A stretch of 64,000 nucleotides of DNA from Bradyrhizobium campsiandrae (GCF_014529705.1 NZ_JAANIH010000050.1:1-64000); one strand, 5' to 3'. Shown: positions 1 through 8,290, counted from the first letter of the stretch. Notes: generated from the sequence alone by a model not told the origin. Program-made: numbers and translations.

Positions 1-10
1 GCTGCGGCGT

Positions 11-40
11 ATGGGTCCCGGCTTTCGCCGGGACGACAGC
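11..40. repeat. Palindromic intergenic repeat, partial copy
   Basis: The stem GTCCCGGC-tttc-GCCGGGAC lies just downstream of the SDR stop codon. It matches, with one mismatch, the second arm of the large inverted repeat at 63800-63934, so it is probably half of another copy cut by the window edge. It may also act as a transcription stop for the minus-strand gene. Confidence 0.7.
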
Positions 41-66
41 TTTGTTGACGTGCTAGCTGAACGCAA

Positions 67-852
67 TCACGTAATCAAATGCATCCCCGCATCCATGCGC
101 ACGACCTCGCCGGTCATGTTGCTGGAGGCCGGCATCGCCAGGAAGCAGACGAGCTGCGCGATGTCCTGCGCTGACGATGCGACCTTCAGCGGCACCTTCG
201 CGATCACGCTGTCGCGCACCTGCTTGGCCTGCTCCTCGCCGCGGCCCTTGGTGAACCAGGGCGTGTCGATATAGCCGGGGCACACCGTGTTGACGCGGAT
301 CAGCGGCGCCAGCGCGCGCGACAGCGACAAGGTCATGGTGTTGAGCGCGCCTTTGCTCGCAGCATAGGCGATCGACGAGCCGACGCCGCTGATGCCGGCA
401 ACCGAGGACACGTTCACCACGGCGGACGGCCGCCCGGACGCCTTCGATCCGGCCTCGAGCAGGCTGCGCGCCGCGCGCACCATCTGGAACGGACCGATAG
501 TGTTGACCCCGTAGAGCCGCTGAAAATCCTCCGCCGACAAGCCGTCGAGATCGGCATGGGCGACGTGCTTGGTGGTGCCGGCATTGTTGACGAGGATGTC
601 GAGCCGGCCCCAGCCGCTCGCGGCGGCAACGATTCTGCGGCAATCATCATCCTTCGAGACGTCGCCCTGTGCGATCACGACGTCCGCGGCACCGGCCTTG
701 CGGCAGAGCTCCGCGGTGGCCTCGGCTTCCTTCTGGCTCGACGAATAGTTGATGACGAGCCGCGCCCCGTTCGCGGCGAGAATTTCCGCGGTCGCCGCAC
801 CAAGTCCGGATGCGGACCCCGTCACGATTGCGCACAAACTGTCCTTGGCCAT
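67..852 (-). CDS. SDR family NAD(P)-dependent oxidoreductase
   Basis: This is a 261-residue classical short-chain dehydrogenase/reductase. The N-terminal Rossmann motif TGSASGLG lies at about residues 11-18, NNAG is in the middle, and the catalytic Ser with YAASK (YxxxK) follows. The length is normal for the family. The ATG at 852 is preferred because AAGGGGAAGGAC lies just upstream; an in-frame extension to 936 has no comparable signal. The gene is divergent from an acyl-CoA dehydrogenase operon, which suggests a 3-hydroxyacyl-CoA or alcohol dehydrogenase role in acyl-chain metabolism, but the substrate cannot be read from the sequence. Confidence 0.9.
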   Translation of the reverse strand: MAKDSLCAIVTGSASGLGAATAEILAANGARLVINYSSSQKEAEATAELCRKAGAADVVIAQGDVSKDDDCRRIVAAASGWGRLDILVNNAGTTKHVAHADLDGLSAEDFQRLYGVNTIGPFQMVRAARSLLEAGSKASGRPSAVVNVSSVAGISGVGSSIAYAASKGALNTMTLSLSRALAPLIRVNTVCPGYIDTPWFTKGRGEEQAKQVRDSVIAKVPLKVASSAQDIAQLVCFLAMPASSNMTGEVVRMDAGMHLIT

Positions 853-901
853 CCGGATGTCCTTCCCCTTGATTGATTGCCGGCTCCGCGAGCTCGCCTT
901 G

Positions 902-998
902 TTTAGCGAGTTTGCCGCGCCCTGCAAATCGAGCAAACTCCGCTAAGCGGAATTAGCCTGTCGCCCATGCCGGGGCCGCAGGTTGACCTGCGATCAAC
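902..998. promoter_or_regulatory. Divergent control region with two inverted repeats
   Basis: The 248-base gap between the SDR gene and the acyl-CoA dehydrogenase gene holds two inverted repeats. One pairs GAGTTTGC (908-915) with GCAAACTC (933-940), with flanks TTAGCG / CGCTAA extending the match. The other is GTTGA-N7-TCAAC at 982-998. Both are placed as operators would be for divergent promoters. No dedicated regulator gene is adjacent, so the protein involved is unknown. Confidence 0.45.
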
Positions 999-1100
999 GC
1001 TTGTCAGGGCCATGGCTTTTTCAGATCATCGGGCGCAAGAAGAACCTGCGCGCCGCGCCTCTGGGGCAGGATGCGCCAATGGCAAAACACGGGGAACGCT

Positions 1101-2165
1101 GTGGCGGAGAGTGACAATATCGTCGTCGAGACCGCGGAGAAGATCTTCGCCGACCTCGCCGATCCGCAAACCATCAACAACGACAAGAAGGGTTCGTGGC
1201 AGGCGCCGCTGTGGCAGGCGCTGAGCGAAGCCGGGCTGCCCCTGTCCTGGGTGCCTGACGATCTCGGCGGCTCCGGCGCGAGCCTGGCCGACGGATTTGC
1301 CTTGCTGAACGCTGCAGGCCGTTTCGCCGTCGCGGTTCCCCTGGCCGAGACCATGCTCGCGGGCTGGCTGCTGGCGCAAGCCAAGCTCGCTTCGCCCGCA
1401 GGTGAGATGACGGTGGTGCCGGCCTCTCCAAGGGATCGCATCACGATCAATGCCGACGGCACGTTGTCTGGCCGCGCCCGCGGCGTGCCTTTTGCCAAAG
1501 CCGCGAAGCATTTTGCGGTGCTGGCGCATGGCGGGGACGGCGTCTCGATCGCCCTCGTCGATCCGAGCAAGACGCGAATCGAGCCCGGCCTCAATGTCGG
1601 TTACGACCACAACGATACCGTGACGCTCGACAAGGTGCAGCCGGTCGCCGTCAAAGCGGCGCCGAAGAGCGTCGACCAGACCACGCTGATGCTGATGGGA
1701 GGCGTTGCGCGCAGCCTGCAGATTGCGGGCGCGCTGGAATCGATGCTCGACATCTCCGTGCGCTATTCCAACGAGCGCGTTGCGTTCGAGAAGAAGATCT
1801 CGAAATTCCAGGCGGTGCAGCACAATCTCGCGCGTCTCGCCGGCGAATCCGCCGCAGCGCTCGCGGCCGCGACATCTGCCGCCGATGCCATCGCAAACGC
1901 AAAGTCCTTCGACGACGAAGTCTATCTCGAAGCCGCCTCGGCCAAGATCCGCTGCGCGGAAGCCGCGGAAAAAGGCGGCGGCATCGCGCATCAGGTGCAT
2001 GGCGCGATCGGCTTCACCATCGAGCACATCCTGCATCGCTATTCGCTGCGGGCGCTGGCCTGGCGCGACGATTTCGGCTCGGAGAGCTATTGGGCCGTCG
2101 AGCTCGGCAAGCTCGTGGCACGTCGCGGCGCCGACGAATTGTGGCCGCTCGTGGCATCGCGCTGA
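1101..2165 (+). CDS. Acyl-CoA dehydrogenase, small-subunit type (PimD-like)
   Basis: This 354-residue protein belongs to the acyl-CoA dehydrogenase family and resembles the small partner of two-subunit enzymes such as pimeloyl-CoA dehydrogenase. The N-terminal helical part contains GGSGASLADG, and the C-terminal part contains HQVHGAIGFTIEH, the FAD-contacting region of the family. The GTG at 1101 with GGGGA upstream is favoured over the ATG at 1071, which lacks a ribosome site. A 16-base gap separates it from the large-subunit gene. It probably forms a heteromer with that product and oxidises a medium-chain or dicarboxylic acyl-CoA. I could not identify a catalytic glutamate in this subunit. 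Confidence 0.85.
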   Translation: MAESDNIVVETAEKIFADLADPQTINNDKKGSWQAPLWQALSEAGLPLSWVPDDLGGSGASLADGFALLNAAGRFAVAVPLAETMLAGWLLAQAKLASPAGEMTVVPASPRDRITINADGTLSGRARGVPFAKAAKHFAVLAHGGDGVSIALVDPSKTRIEPGLNVGYDHNDTVTLDKVQPVAVKAAPKSVDQTTLMLMGGVARSLQIAGALESMLDISVRYSNERVAFEKKISKFQAVQHNLARLAGESAAALAAATSAADAIANAKSFDDEVYLEAASAKIRCAEAAEKGGGIAHQVHGAIGFTIEHILHRYSLRALAWRDDFGSESYWAVELGKLVARRGADELWPLVASR

Positions 2166-2181
2166 TCGGGGAAAGAGACAC

Positions 2182-3342
2182 ATGACCGCTGCCCTCCGTT
2201 TCGATCCGATCCGCCTGCCCGAGAAGTGCGAGCAGCTGCGCAAGGAAGTGCGCGCCTTCCTCGCCGAGGAAGCCGCCCGCGGGACCTTCGATACGAGCAA
2301 ACCCAACCGCGAGGACACCGACGTGCCGGAATTCTGCCGCCGCGTCGGCGAACGCGGCTGGATCGGCATGACCTGGCCGAAGAAGTATGGCGGCCAGGAG
2401 CGCTCCTTCCTTGAGCGCTATGTTGTGACCGAGGAGATGCGCGTCGCCAACGCGCCGACGCGGCGCTTCTTCGTCGCCGACCGTCAGAGCGGCCCGGTGC
2501 TGCTGAAATATGCACCCGAGCACATCAAAATGGACATCCTGCCGCGCATCTGCAAAGGCGAGGTGTGCTTTGCCATCGGCATGAGCGAGCCCAATTCCGG
2601 CTCGGACCTGTTTGCCGCCAAGACGCGCGCGACCAAGACCGAGGGCGGCTATCTCATCAACGGCACCAAGATCTGGACCTCGTCGGCGCATATCGCCGAC
2701 TACATGATCGCGATCTTCCGGACCTCGCCGCCGACCAAGGAAAACCGACGTCACGGCCTGACGCAGTTTCTGGTCAAGATGAAGCAGCCGGGCATCAAGG
2801 TGAACCCGATCGGCCAGATCACCGGGCAATACGAGTTCAACGAGGTCGTGTTCACCGACCACTTCATTCCCGATGATCACGTGCTCGGGGAAGTCGACGG
2901 CGCCTGGAAGCAGGCGACATCGGAGCTCGCCTATGAGCGTTCCGGGCCTGAACGCTTCCTGGAAACCTACTACGTGCTCACCGAGCTGGTCCGCGCGGTC
3001 GGCCCCGACCCGGATACGCGCAGCGCCGAGGGCATCGGCCGTCTCGTTGCACAGCTGCACACCATGCGCCGCATGTCGGTCTCGGTGGCGGGCATGCTGC
3101 AGGCCGGCAAGGAGCCGGTGGTCGAAGCCTCCATCGTCAAGGACATCGGCACGGTCTGGGAGCAGCAGCTTCCGCACCGCGTGCGCGACCTCGCCGCTTT
3201 CGTCGAGGAGACCGCGACCAATCGCGAGACGCTGGAGCGGCAGCTCGACTTCGCGATCAAGACCGCACCGAAACTCACCATCCAGGGCGGCACCACCGAG
3301 GTGCTGCGCGGCATCATCGCCCGCGGACTTGGTTTGCGCTAG
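2182..3342 (+). CDS. Acyl-CoA dehydrogenase, large-subunit type (PimC-like)
   Basis: This 386-residue FAD-dependent acyl-CoA dehydrogenase introduces a 2,3-double bond into an acyl-CoA and passes electrons to ETF. It carries MSEPNSGSD and INGTKIWTS, the flavin and substrate motifs, then LAYERSGPE and the C-terminal IQGGTTEVLRGI. The ATG at 2182 follows GGGGAAAGAG. A much longer open frame upstream is only an overlap with the small-subunit gene. Order and spacing (small subunit, large subunit, enoyl-CoA hydratase) indicate one operon. Its last codons, RGLGLR, are duplicated after the stop (see the repeat at 3322-3365). Confidence 0.92.
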   Translation: MTAALRFDPIRLPEKCEQLRKEVRAFLAEEAARGTFDTSKPNREDTDVPEFCRRVGERGWIGMTWPKKYGGQERSFLERYVVTEEMRVANAPTRRFFVADRQSGPVLLKYAPEHIKMDILPRICKGEVCFAIGMSEPNSGSDLFAAKTRATKTEGGYLINGTKIWTSSAHIADYMIAIFRTSPPTKENRRHGLTQFLVKMKQPGIKVNPIGQITGQYEFNEVVFTDHFIPDDHVLGEVDGAWKQATSELAYERSGPERFLETYYVLTELVRAVGPDPDTRSAEGIGRLVAQLHTMRRMSVSVAGMLQAGKEPVVEASIVKDIGTVWEQQLPHRVRDLAAFVEETATNRETLERQLDFAIKTAPKLTIQGGTTEVLRGIIARGLGLR

Positions 3343-3365
3343 TCGCGCGGACTTGGTCTGCGCTA
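3322..3365 (+). repeat. In-frame tandem duplication of a gene's 3' end
   Basis: Two 20-base copies (3322-3341 and 3346-3365) differ at one base and start 24 bases apart. Because 24 is a multiple of three, the sequence after the TAG stop would encode SRGLGLR and then TAA. The duplicate lies between the dehydrogenase and hydratase genes, just before the hydratase ribosome site GAGGA. Confidence 0.9.
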
Positions 3366-3381
3366 ACGCTTCGAGGACATC

Positions 3382-4200
3382 ATGACCACCTACAAAGATA
3401 TCGGCGTCGAGAAGGTCGGACACGTCGGCACCATCGAGATAAGGAGGCCGCCGCTCAATTTCTTCGACATCTCGCTGATCAACCAGATCGCGGATGCGCT
3501 CGACGAGTTCGACAGCGACATCGAGATCCGCGCCTCGGTGCTCTCGGCGCAGGGCAAGGCGTTCTGCGCCGGCGCCAATTTTGGCGATCCCGCGCGGCAG
3601 GCTCAGGAAGCGCAAGAGGCCGAGAAAAAGGCCAAGGGCGATCCCGCCGACAGCCTCGGACCGATCAACCACCTCTACATCCAGGCCGTGCGGATCTTCC
3701 GCGCCAAGAAGCCTATCGTCGCGGCCGTTCAGGGTGCAGCCATCGGTGGCGGCCTCGGACTCGCCGTATCGGCAGATTTCCGCGTCACCTGCCCGGAAGC
3801 GCGCTTCTCGGCGAATTTCACCAAGCTCGGCTTCCATCCCGGCTTCGGCCTGACGACGACGCTGCCCGAGCTGATCGGCAAGAACAACGCCGAGCTGATG
3901 TTCTACACCAGCCGCCGCGTCACCGGCGAAGAGGCCTATAAATGGGGTCTCGCCAACGAGCTGGTGCCGCAGGACCAGGTGAAATCAGCCGCGATGAAGC
4001 TCGCGGGCGAGATCGCCGAGTGTTCCCCGCTCGGCCTGCTCTCCACGCGTGCCACGATGCGCGCCGGCCTCGCCGACCGCGTCATGGCCGCGACCAATCA
4101 CGAGCTCGCCGAGCAGACCCGCCTGCGCGCGACGGAAGATTTCAAGGAAGGCGTGAAGGCCACGGAAGAACGGCGCGTGGCGAATTTTAAGGGGCGGTGA
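3382..4200 (+). CDS. Enoyl-CoA hydratase/isomerase family protein
   Basis: This 272-residue crotonase-fold protein probably hydrates the enoyl-CoA made by the dehydrogenase encoded just upstream. The oxyanion-hole regions are visible as AFCAGANFG (about residues 58-66) and QGAAIGGGLGLA (about 117-128). A stretch rich in Glu, Ala and Lys (about residues 75-90) lies in the family's variable loop. The ribosome site GAGGA is seven bases before the ATG. The gene ends the operon that starts at 1101, and a palindromic repeat follows it. Confidence 0.9.
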   Translation: MTTYKDIGVEKVGHVGTIEIRRPPLNFFDISLINQIADALDEFDSDIEIRASVLSAQGKAFCAGANFGDPARQAQEAQEAEKKAKGDPADSLGPINHLYIQAVRIFRAKKPIVAAVQGAAIGGGLGLAVSADFRVTCPEARFSANFTKLGFHPGFGLTTTLPELIGKNNAELMFYTSRRVTGEEAYKWGLANELVPQDQVKSAAMKLAGEIAECSPLGLLSTRATMRAGLADRVMAATNHELAEQTRLRATEDFKEGVKATEERRVANFKGR

Positions 4201-4243
4201 GCGCGCTTCGCCGGATCGCTCCGGCGTCTCCAAAGTCTCCAAT

Positions 4244-4270
4244 GTCGTCCCGGCGAAGGCCGGAATGACG
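4244..4270. repeat. Degenerate palindromic repeat
   Basis: GTCCCGGC-gaag-GCCGG followed by AATGACGAC is a decayed relative of the repeats at 11-40 and 63800-63934. It lies between the convergent hydratase and response-regulator genes and may serve as a transcription stop. Confidence 0.6.
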
Positions 4271-4350
4271 ACGCTGCTTGTGGTTGCTATTTCCGCCGCG
4301 CCACCAGCGCATCGACGATCGTCGCCCCCTGCACCTCCGGGTGCACCAGA

Positions 4351-5022
4351 CTACCCCGTCGGCGTGCCCTGCTTCCACTGGCCGCCGGCGATCTTCGCCG
4401 CCGCGATCACCGCCTGGGTGCGGCTTTCGACGCCGAGCTTTTGCAGGATCGCCGAGACATGCGCCTTGATGGTCGCCTCGGAGACGCCGAGCTCATAGGC
4501 GATCTGCTTGTTGAGCAGTCCCTCCGACAGCATCATCAAGACCCGGACCTGCTGCGGCGTCAGCGTCACCAGGCGGTCGCGCAGGCGCGTCGTGTCGGGA
4601 TCGGAGGCCGCGGACAGGTCGGTGTCAGCGGGAACCCAGACGTCGCCCTCCATCACCTTGAGGATGGCATCGCGCAGCGTCTCGACGCCGAACCGCTTCG
4701 GAATGAAACCGGAGGCGCCGAAATCGAGCGAACGGCGGATCGTCGCGCTGTCGTCGGAGGCCGAGACGATCACCACCGGGATGGCCGGATATTGCGCGCG
4801 CAGATAGATCAGGCCGGAGAAGCCGGAGATGCCGGGCATCGACAGATCGAGCAGGACCAGGTCGACGTCGGAAGTCTGTTCCAGGAGTTTCGTCAGGTCC
4901 TCGAAAGAGCCGGCTTCGTCGATCTTCGCCGTCGAGAGGACGCCCGCCACGGCCTGCCGCAGCGCATCACGGAACAGCGGATGGTCATCGGCAATGACGA
5001 GATGGGTGGAGGGAGCGCTCAT
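4351..5022 (-). CDS. NarL/FixJ-type response regulator (orphan)
   Basis: This 223-residue two-domain regulator has a receiver domain with acidic pair D12-D13 and phosphoacceptor D59 in LLDLSMPG, and a C-terminal LuxR-type helix-turn-helix with LTPQQVRVLMMLSEG and ELGVSEATIKAHVSAILQKL. The ATG at 5022 precedes MSAPSTHLVIADD and has a purine-rich AGAGAT upstream; 31 further codons to 5115 are open but do not look like a receiver domain. No histidine kinase gene lies next to it, so its partner is elsewhere or it acts alone. It is divergent from the MFS transporter gene, which it might control (inference from position only). Confidence 0.92.
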   Translation of the reverse strand: MSAPSTHLVIADDHPLFRDALRQAVAGVLSTAKIDEAGSFEDLTKLLEQTSDVDLVLLDLSMPGISGFSGLIYLRAQYPAIPVVIVSASDDSATIRRSLDFGASGFIPKRFGVETLRDAILKVMEGDVWVPADTDLSAASDPDTTRLRDRLVTLTPQQVRVLMMLSEGLLNKQIAYELGVSEATIKAHVSAILQKLGVESRTQAVIAAAKIAGGQWKQGTPTG

Positions 5023-5327
5023 CGATCTCTTGGTGACGTTCACTTCAGCGCCAGTAATCCTGTCGGGCGCGATGGTCAATTCTTCCCCGGCTGGCCGTGG
5101 CATGCAAGGGCACATTATTCCTTTGCCGGAAAGGGGTTAATCCGAGAGCCACGCACGAGGGCCTGCACTATAGATCCGCACCGTCAGTTGCGCGTCAGTG
5201 CGAAAGGCCGAAAGTCGTATTGGGACGCGTTTCACGCCGATGTTACCTTGGCGCCAAGACCCAGGGTGATCCGGTATGTCCGGACAGCCGGGACGTGAGG
5301 AAATGATATTCGGGGAGCGCATTCACG
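5023..5327. other. Divergent intergenic region of 305 bases
   Basis: This region separates the response-regulator gene from the MFS transporter gene and must hold both promoters. It contains the perfect palindrome TTGGCGCCAA (5248-5257) and a strong ribosome site GGGGAG about ten bases before the transporter ATG. No clear consensus promoter hexamers and no small gene were found. Confidence 0.5.
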
Positions 5328-7031
5328 ATGTCCACAATGGCTGCAACGTCGGCTCGGTCGACCGGCATGACGAAGGATGAGCGGTTCGTCATCCTCGCCT
5401 CGTCGCTAGGTACCGTCTTCGAGTGGTACGACTTCTATCTCTACGGATCGCTGGCCGGCATCGTCGGCACGCAATTCTTCACCATCGCCGGCGCCGACGG
5501 TAAGCCGATGTTCGACCAGGCCACGCGCGACATCTTCGCGCTGCTGGCCTTTGCGGCGGGCTTCCTCGTCCGTCCGTTCGGCGCGATCGTGTTCGGACGC
5601 ATTGGCGACATCGTCGGCCGCAAATACACCTTCCTCGTCACCATCCTGATCATGGGTATGTCGACCTTCATCGTCGGCCTGCTGCCGGGTGCCGCGCAGA
5701 TCGGCATCGCGGCCCCGATCATCCTGATCGGCCTGCGCCTACTGCAGGGCCTCGCGCTCGGTGGTGAATATGGTGGTGCGGCGACCTATGTCGCCGAGCA
5801 CGCACCGCCCGGCAAACGCGGTTATTACACCTCGTTCATTCAGACCACGGCGACGCTCGGCTTGTTCCTGTCGCTGCTGGTGATCCTGTTCACCCGCACC
5901 GCGACCGGTGAGCCGGGCTTTGCCGGAGCTCCGGGCGCCTATTGGGGCGGCTGGCGCATTCCGTTCCTGGTGTCGGTCTTCCTGCTCGGCATCTCGGTCT
6001 GGATCCGTATGCGCCTCAACGAATCGCCGGTCTTCCAGCGCATGAAGGAGGAAGGCAAGACCTCCAAGGCGCCGCTGACGGAAGCCTTCGCAAACTGGAG
6101 CAACGCCAAGATCGTGATCCTCGCCCTGATCGGCCTCACGATGGGTCAGGCGGTGATCTGGTACACGGGCCAGTTCTACGCCCTGTTCTTCCTGCAATCG
6201 ATCCTGAAGGTCGACGGTTACACCGCCAACCTGCTGATCGCCTGGTCGCTGCTGCTCGGTACCGGCTTCTTCCTGGTGTTCGGCGCGCTGTCCGACCGGA
6301 TCGGCCGCAAGCCGATCATCCTGGCGGGCTGCCTGATCGGTGCACTGACCCTGTTCCCGATCTTCAAGATGATCTCGTCCAACGCCAACCCGGCGCTGGA
6401 AAAGGCCTATGAGACGGTCAAGGTGCAGGTGGTGGCGGATCCCGCAGGCTGCGGCGATCTGTTCAACCCGGTCGGCACCCGCGTCTTCACGGCGCCTTGC
6501 GACACGGCACGCGCCTTCCTGGCCCAGTCGTCGGTGAAGTACTCGACGGTTCCGGGACCGGCGGGCGCGGTGAAGATCCTCGTCAACGACAAGGAAGTGC
6601 CTTACACCGACGCCAAGACGTCGAACCCGGCGATCACCGCGGCAGTGCTGGCGGCGGGCTATCCGAAGGCGAGTGATGCGGGCATCGTCAAGATGTCGAA
6701 CCCGTTCGACATCTTCCGTCCGCAGGTGGCGGCCCTCATCGGTCTGCTGTTCATCCTCGTGGTCTACGTCACCATGGTGTACGGCCCGATCGCGGCGATG
6801 CTGGTCGAACTGTTTCCGACCCGCATCCGCTACACCTCGATGTCGCTGCCCTACCACATCGGCAACGGCTGGTTCGGCGGCCTCTTGCCCGCGACCGCTT
6901 TCGCGATCACCGCATCGACCGGCGATATCTATTCCGGCCTGTGGTATCCGGTCGTGTTCGCGCTGATCACGGCCGTGATCGGCTTCCTCTTCGTGCCTGA
7001 AACGAAGGACGTCGACATCACCAAGATGTAA
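5328..7031 (+). CDS. MFS transporter, metabolite:H+ symporter type, with large insert
   Basis: This 567-residue inner-membrane transporter of the MHS (sugar-porter-like) branch probably imports an organic acid or similar solute with protons. Family motifs are GRIGDIVGRK after helix 2, GGEYGGAATYVAEH in helix 4, DRIGRKP after helix 8 and PETKD at the C-terminus. Usual members have about 430-450 residues. The excess is a block of roughly 110 residues (about 352-463) between helices 9 and 10. By MFS topology it faces the periplasm, and it contains two cysteines that could form a disulfide. A strong terminator follows. The substrate cannot be assigned. Confidence 0.9.
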   Translation: MSTMAATSARSTGMTKDERFVILASSLGTVFEWYDFYLYGSLAGIVGTQFFTIAGADGKPMFDQATRDIFALLAFAAGFLVRPFGAIVFGRIGDIVGRKYTFLVTILIMGMSTFIVGLLPGAAQIGIAAPIILIGLRLLQGLALGGEYGGAATYVAEHAPPGKRGYYTSFIQTTATLGLFLSLLVILFTRTATGEPGFAGAPGAYWGGWRIPFLVSVFLLGISVWIRMRLNESPVFQRMKEEGKTSKAPLTEAFANWSNAKIVILALIGLTMGQAVIWYTGQFYALFFLQSILKVDGYTANLLIAWSLLLGTGFFLVFGALSDRIGRKPIILAGCLIGALTLFPIFKMISSNANPALEKAYETVKVQVVADPAGCGDLFNPVGTRVFTAPCDTARAFLAQSSVKYSTVPGPAGAVKILVNDKEVPYTDAKTSNPAITAAVLAAGYPKASDAGIVKMSNPFDIFRPQVAALIGLLFILVVYVTMVYGPIAAMLVELFPTRIRYTSMSLPYHIGNGWFGGLLPATAFAITASTGDIYSGLWYPVVFALITAVIGFLFVPETKDVDITKM

Positions 7032-7056
7032 GTCGCCTCGACACGCCGCTAACACG

Positions 7057-7093
7057 AACCGGCCGCGGAGCGATCCGCGGCCGGTTTGCTTTT
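7057..7093. terminator. Rho-independent terminator, convergent genes
   Basis: A 13-base-pair perfect stem AACCGGCCGCGGA-gcga-TCCGCGGCCGGTT is followed by TGCTTTT on the plus strand. It lies between the MFS transporter and the convergent YjbQ gene and can serve both. Confidence 0.88.
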
Positions 7094-7097
7094 GAGG

Positions 7098-7571
7098 CTA
7101 TCGATTGCTGCCGATGAATTGCAGCACGATCTCGCGCCGGTGCGGACGGGCGCGGTGCTCGATCAGATAGATCGCCTGCCAGGTGCCGAGCGCGAGCTTG
7201 CCGCCCAGCACCGGCAGCTGCAGCGACGTCTGCGTCAGCATCGTCTTGACGTGCGCCGGCATGTCGTCCGGCCCTTCGGTGTCGTGCGTCCACGGCACAT
7301 TCTCCGGCGCCAGCCGGGCCAGCGCCGTGGTGAGATCGACCAGCACGGAAGGATCGGCGTTTTCCTGGATCGTCAGCGACGCCGAGGTATGGCGGATGAA
7401 CAGCGTCAGCGCGCCGTCGCGGGCATGCGCCTCGCTCACGAATTTTGCCACCTCGCCGGTGAGATCGGTGAAGCCGCGGCCCTTCGTCTGCACGGTGAGC
7501 AGCGATGAGATGATGGTGGTGGTTTGCACCGAGGATGGTGCCGAGCGTGAGATGGATTTGGATGATGTCAT
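7098..7571 (-). CDS. YjbQ/UPF0047 family protein
   Basis: This 157-residue member of the YjbQ family, often named secondary thiamine-phosphate synthase, has only weakly established physiological activity. Signature stretches are HTSASLTIQENADPSV, HDTEGPDDMPAH and a C-terminal LGTWQAIYLIEHR. They supply the conserved His, Asp and Glu residues. The ATG at 7571 is chosen because the frame upstream runs into a palindromic repeat. No thiamine genes are nearby. Confidence 0.88.
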   Translation of the reverse strand: MTSSKSISRSAPSSVQTTTIISSLLTVQTKGRGFTDLTGEVAKFVSEAHARDGALTLFIRHTSASLTIQENADPSVLVDLTTALARLAPENVPWTHDTEGPDDMPAHVKTMLTQTSLQLPVLGGKLALGTWQAIYLIEHRARPHRREIVLQFIGSNR

Positions 7572-7599
7572 GAACGGTCTCTCAACTCGGTAGGCTGCC

Positions 7600-7740
7600 G
7601 TAGGGTGGGTTAGCCTTGCGACCGCAGGAAGCGAGGTTCGCTGGGCGTAACCCACCTCTTTGTTTCCACGTAGAGAGAGAAGTGGTGGGCTACGCCTTGC
7701 GGATTGCGCTTCGCGCAGCCGCACGGCTAACCCACCCTAC
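7600..7740. repeat. Palindromic repeat, GTAGGGTGGGTTAG family
   Basis: The outer arms GTAGGGTGGGTTAG (7600-7613) and CTAACCCACCCTAC (7727-7740) are perfect reverse complements. Inside is a second nested pair (CGTAACCCACC / GGTGGGCTACG). The same architecture recurs at 49754-49868 and, diverged, at 53235-53332. The element fills the gap between the YjbQ gene and a secreted hypothetical gene. Confidence 0.9.
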
Positions 7741-7756
7741 GGCACCGCGTCGCGCG

Positions 7757-8290
7757 TCAAATCTTCCCCGACACGTCCTTCTGCACGCGGTTGGCCATGT
7801 CGATCAGCCGGCGCCAGGCCTTTTCCAGGAACGACATCGCGCGGTCGAGGTCCTGGTCGCTCGGCAGGGGAATCTCGAGCTTGCGCTCGCCCTCGGCGAC
7901 CTTTGGCTCTCTTGCTTGCGGTTCGGGCTTCTTCAGGGGATCGGATTTCGGCAGCGCCTCGTCGATCTTGCCCGATACGGTCGGCCCGGCCGCGAACTGT
8001 CCCTTGAGCCTCTCGACCTCGGCCTGGAGCCGGCCGATCTCGGCATCGAGCGCGGATCGCTCATCGGGCACGGCGTAGCAGGCCCAGCCGGCGTCGTTCC
8101 TGGTGCAGGTCGAAACCGCACCGGTGCGGGTGTCGAGCCGCAGTACGCCGTCGGGGATCGGCGTCATGCTATAGCGGCCATTGTCGCCATCGGGCGCCGA
8201 TTGCGCGGCCACGAGGCCGCCGCTGACCATGGTGACAACAACAATCGCCGCAGCACACCATGAAGTTGTGGATGATTTCGCCGGCTTCAT
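7757..8290 (-). CDS. Secreted hypothetical protein with coiled coil
   Basis: The predicted 177-residue protein starts at the ATG at 8290, with GGAGAG upstream. It has an N-terminal hydrophobic segment (about residues 12-30, ending near VAAQSA) that looks like a signal peptide. A short region with two cysteines (VSTCTRN and GWACYAVPDE) precedes a likely coiled coil (ERSALDAEIGRLQAEVERLKGQ) and a C-terminal helix ending KDVSGKI. I do not recognise the family. Similar small periplasmic proteins occur in Bradyrhizobium relatives. Function is unknown. Confidence 0.75.
   Translation of the reverse strand: MKPAKSSTTSWCAAAIVVVTMVSGGLVAAQSAPDGDNGRYSMTPIPDGVLRLDTRTGAVSTCTRNDAGWACYAVPDERSALDAEIGRLQAEVERLKGQFAAGPTVSGKIDEALPKSDPLKKPEPQAREPKVAEGERKLEIPLPSDQDLDRAMSFLEKAWRRLIDMANRVQKDVSGKI

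Noticed and set aside
1705..2181. Long upstream extension of the large acyl-CoA dehydrogenase frame
   Set aside because: It overlaps the small-subunit gene in another frame and is low-complexity Arg/Ser-rich, typical of a shadow frame. A clear ribosome site precedes the ATG at 2182.
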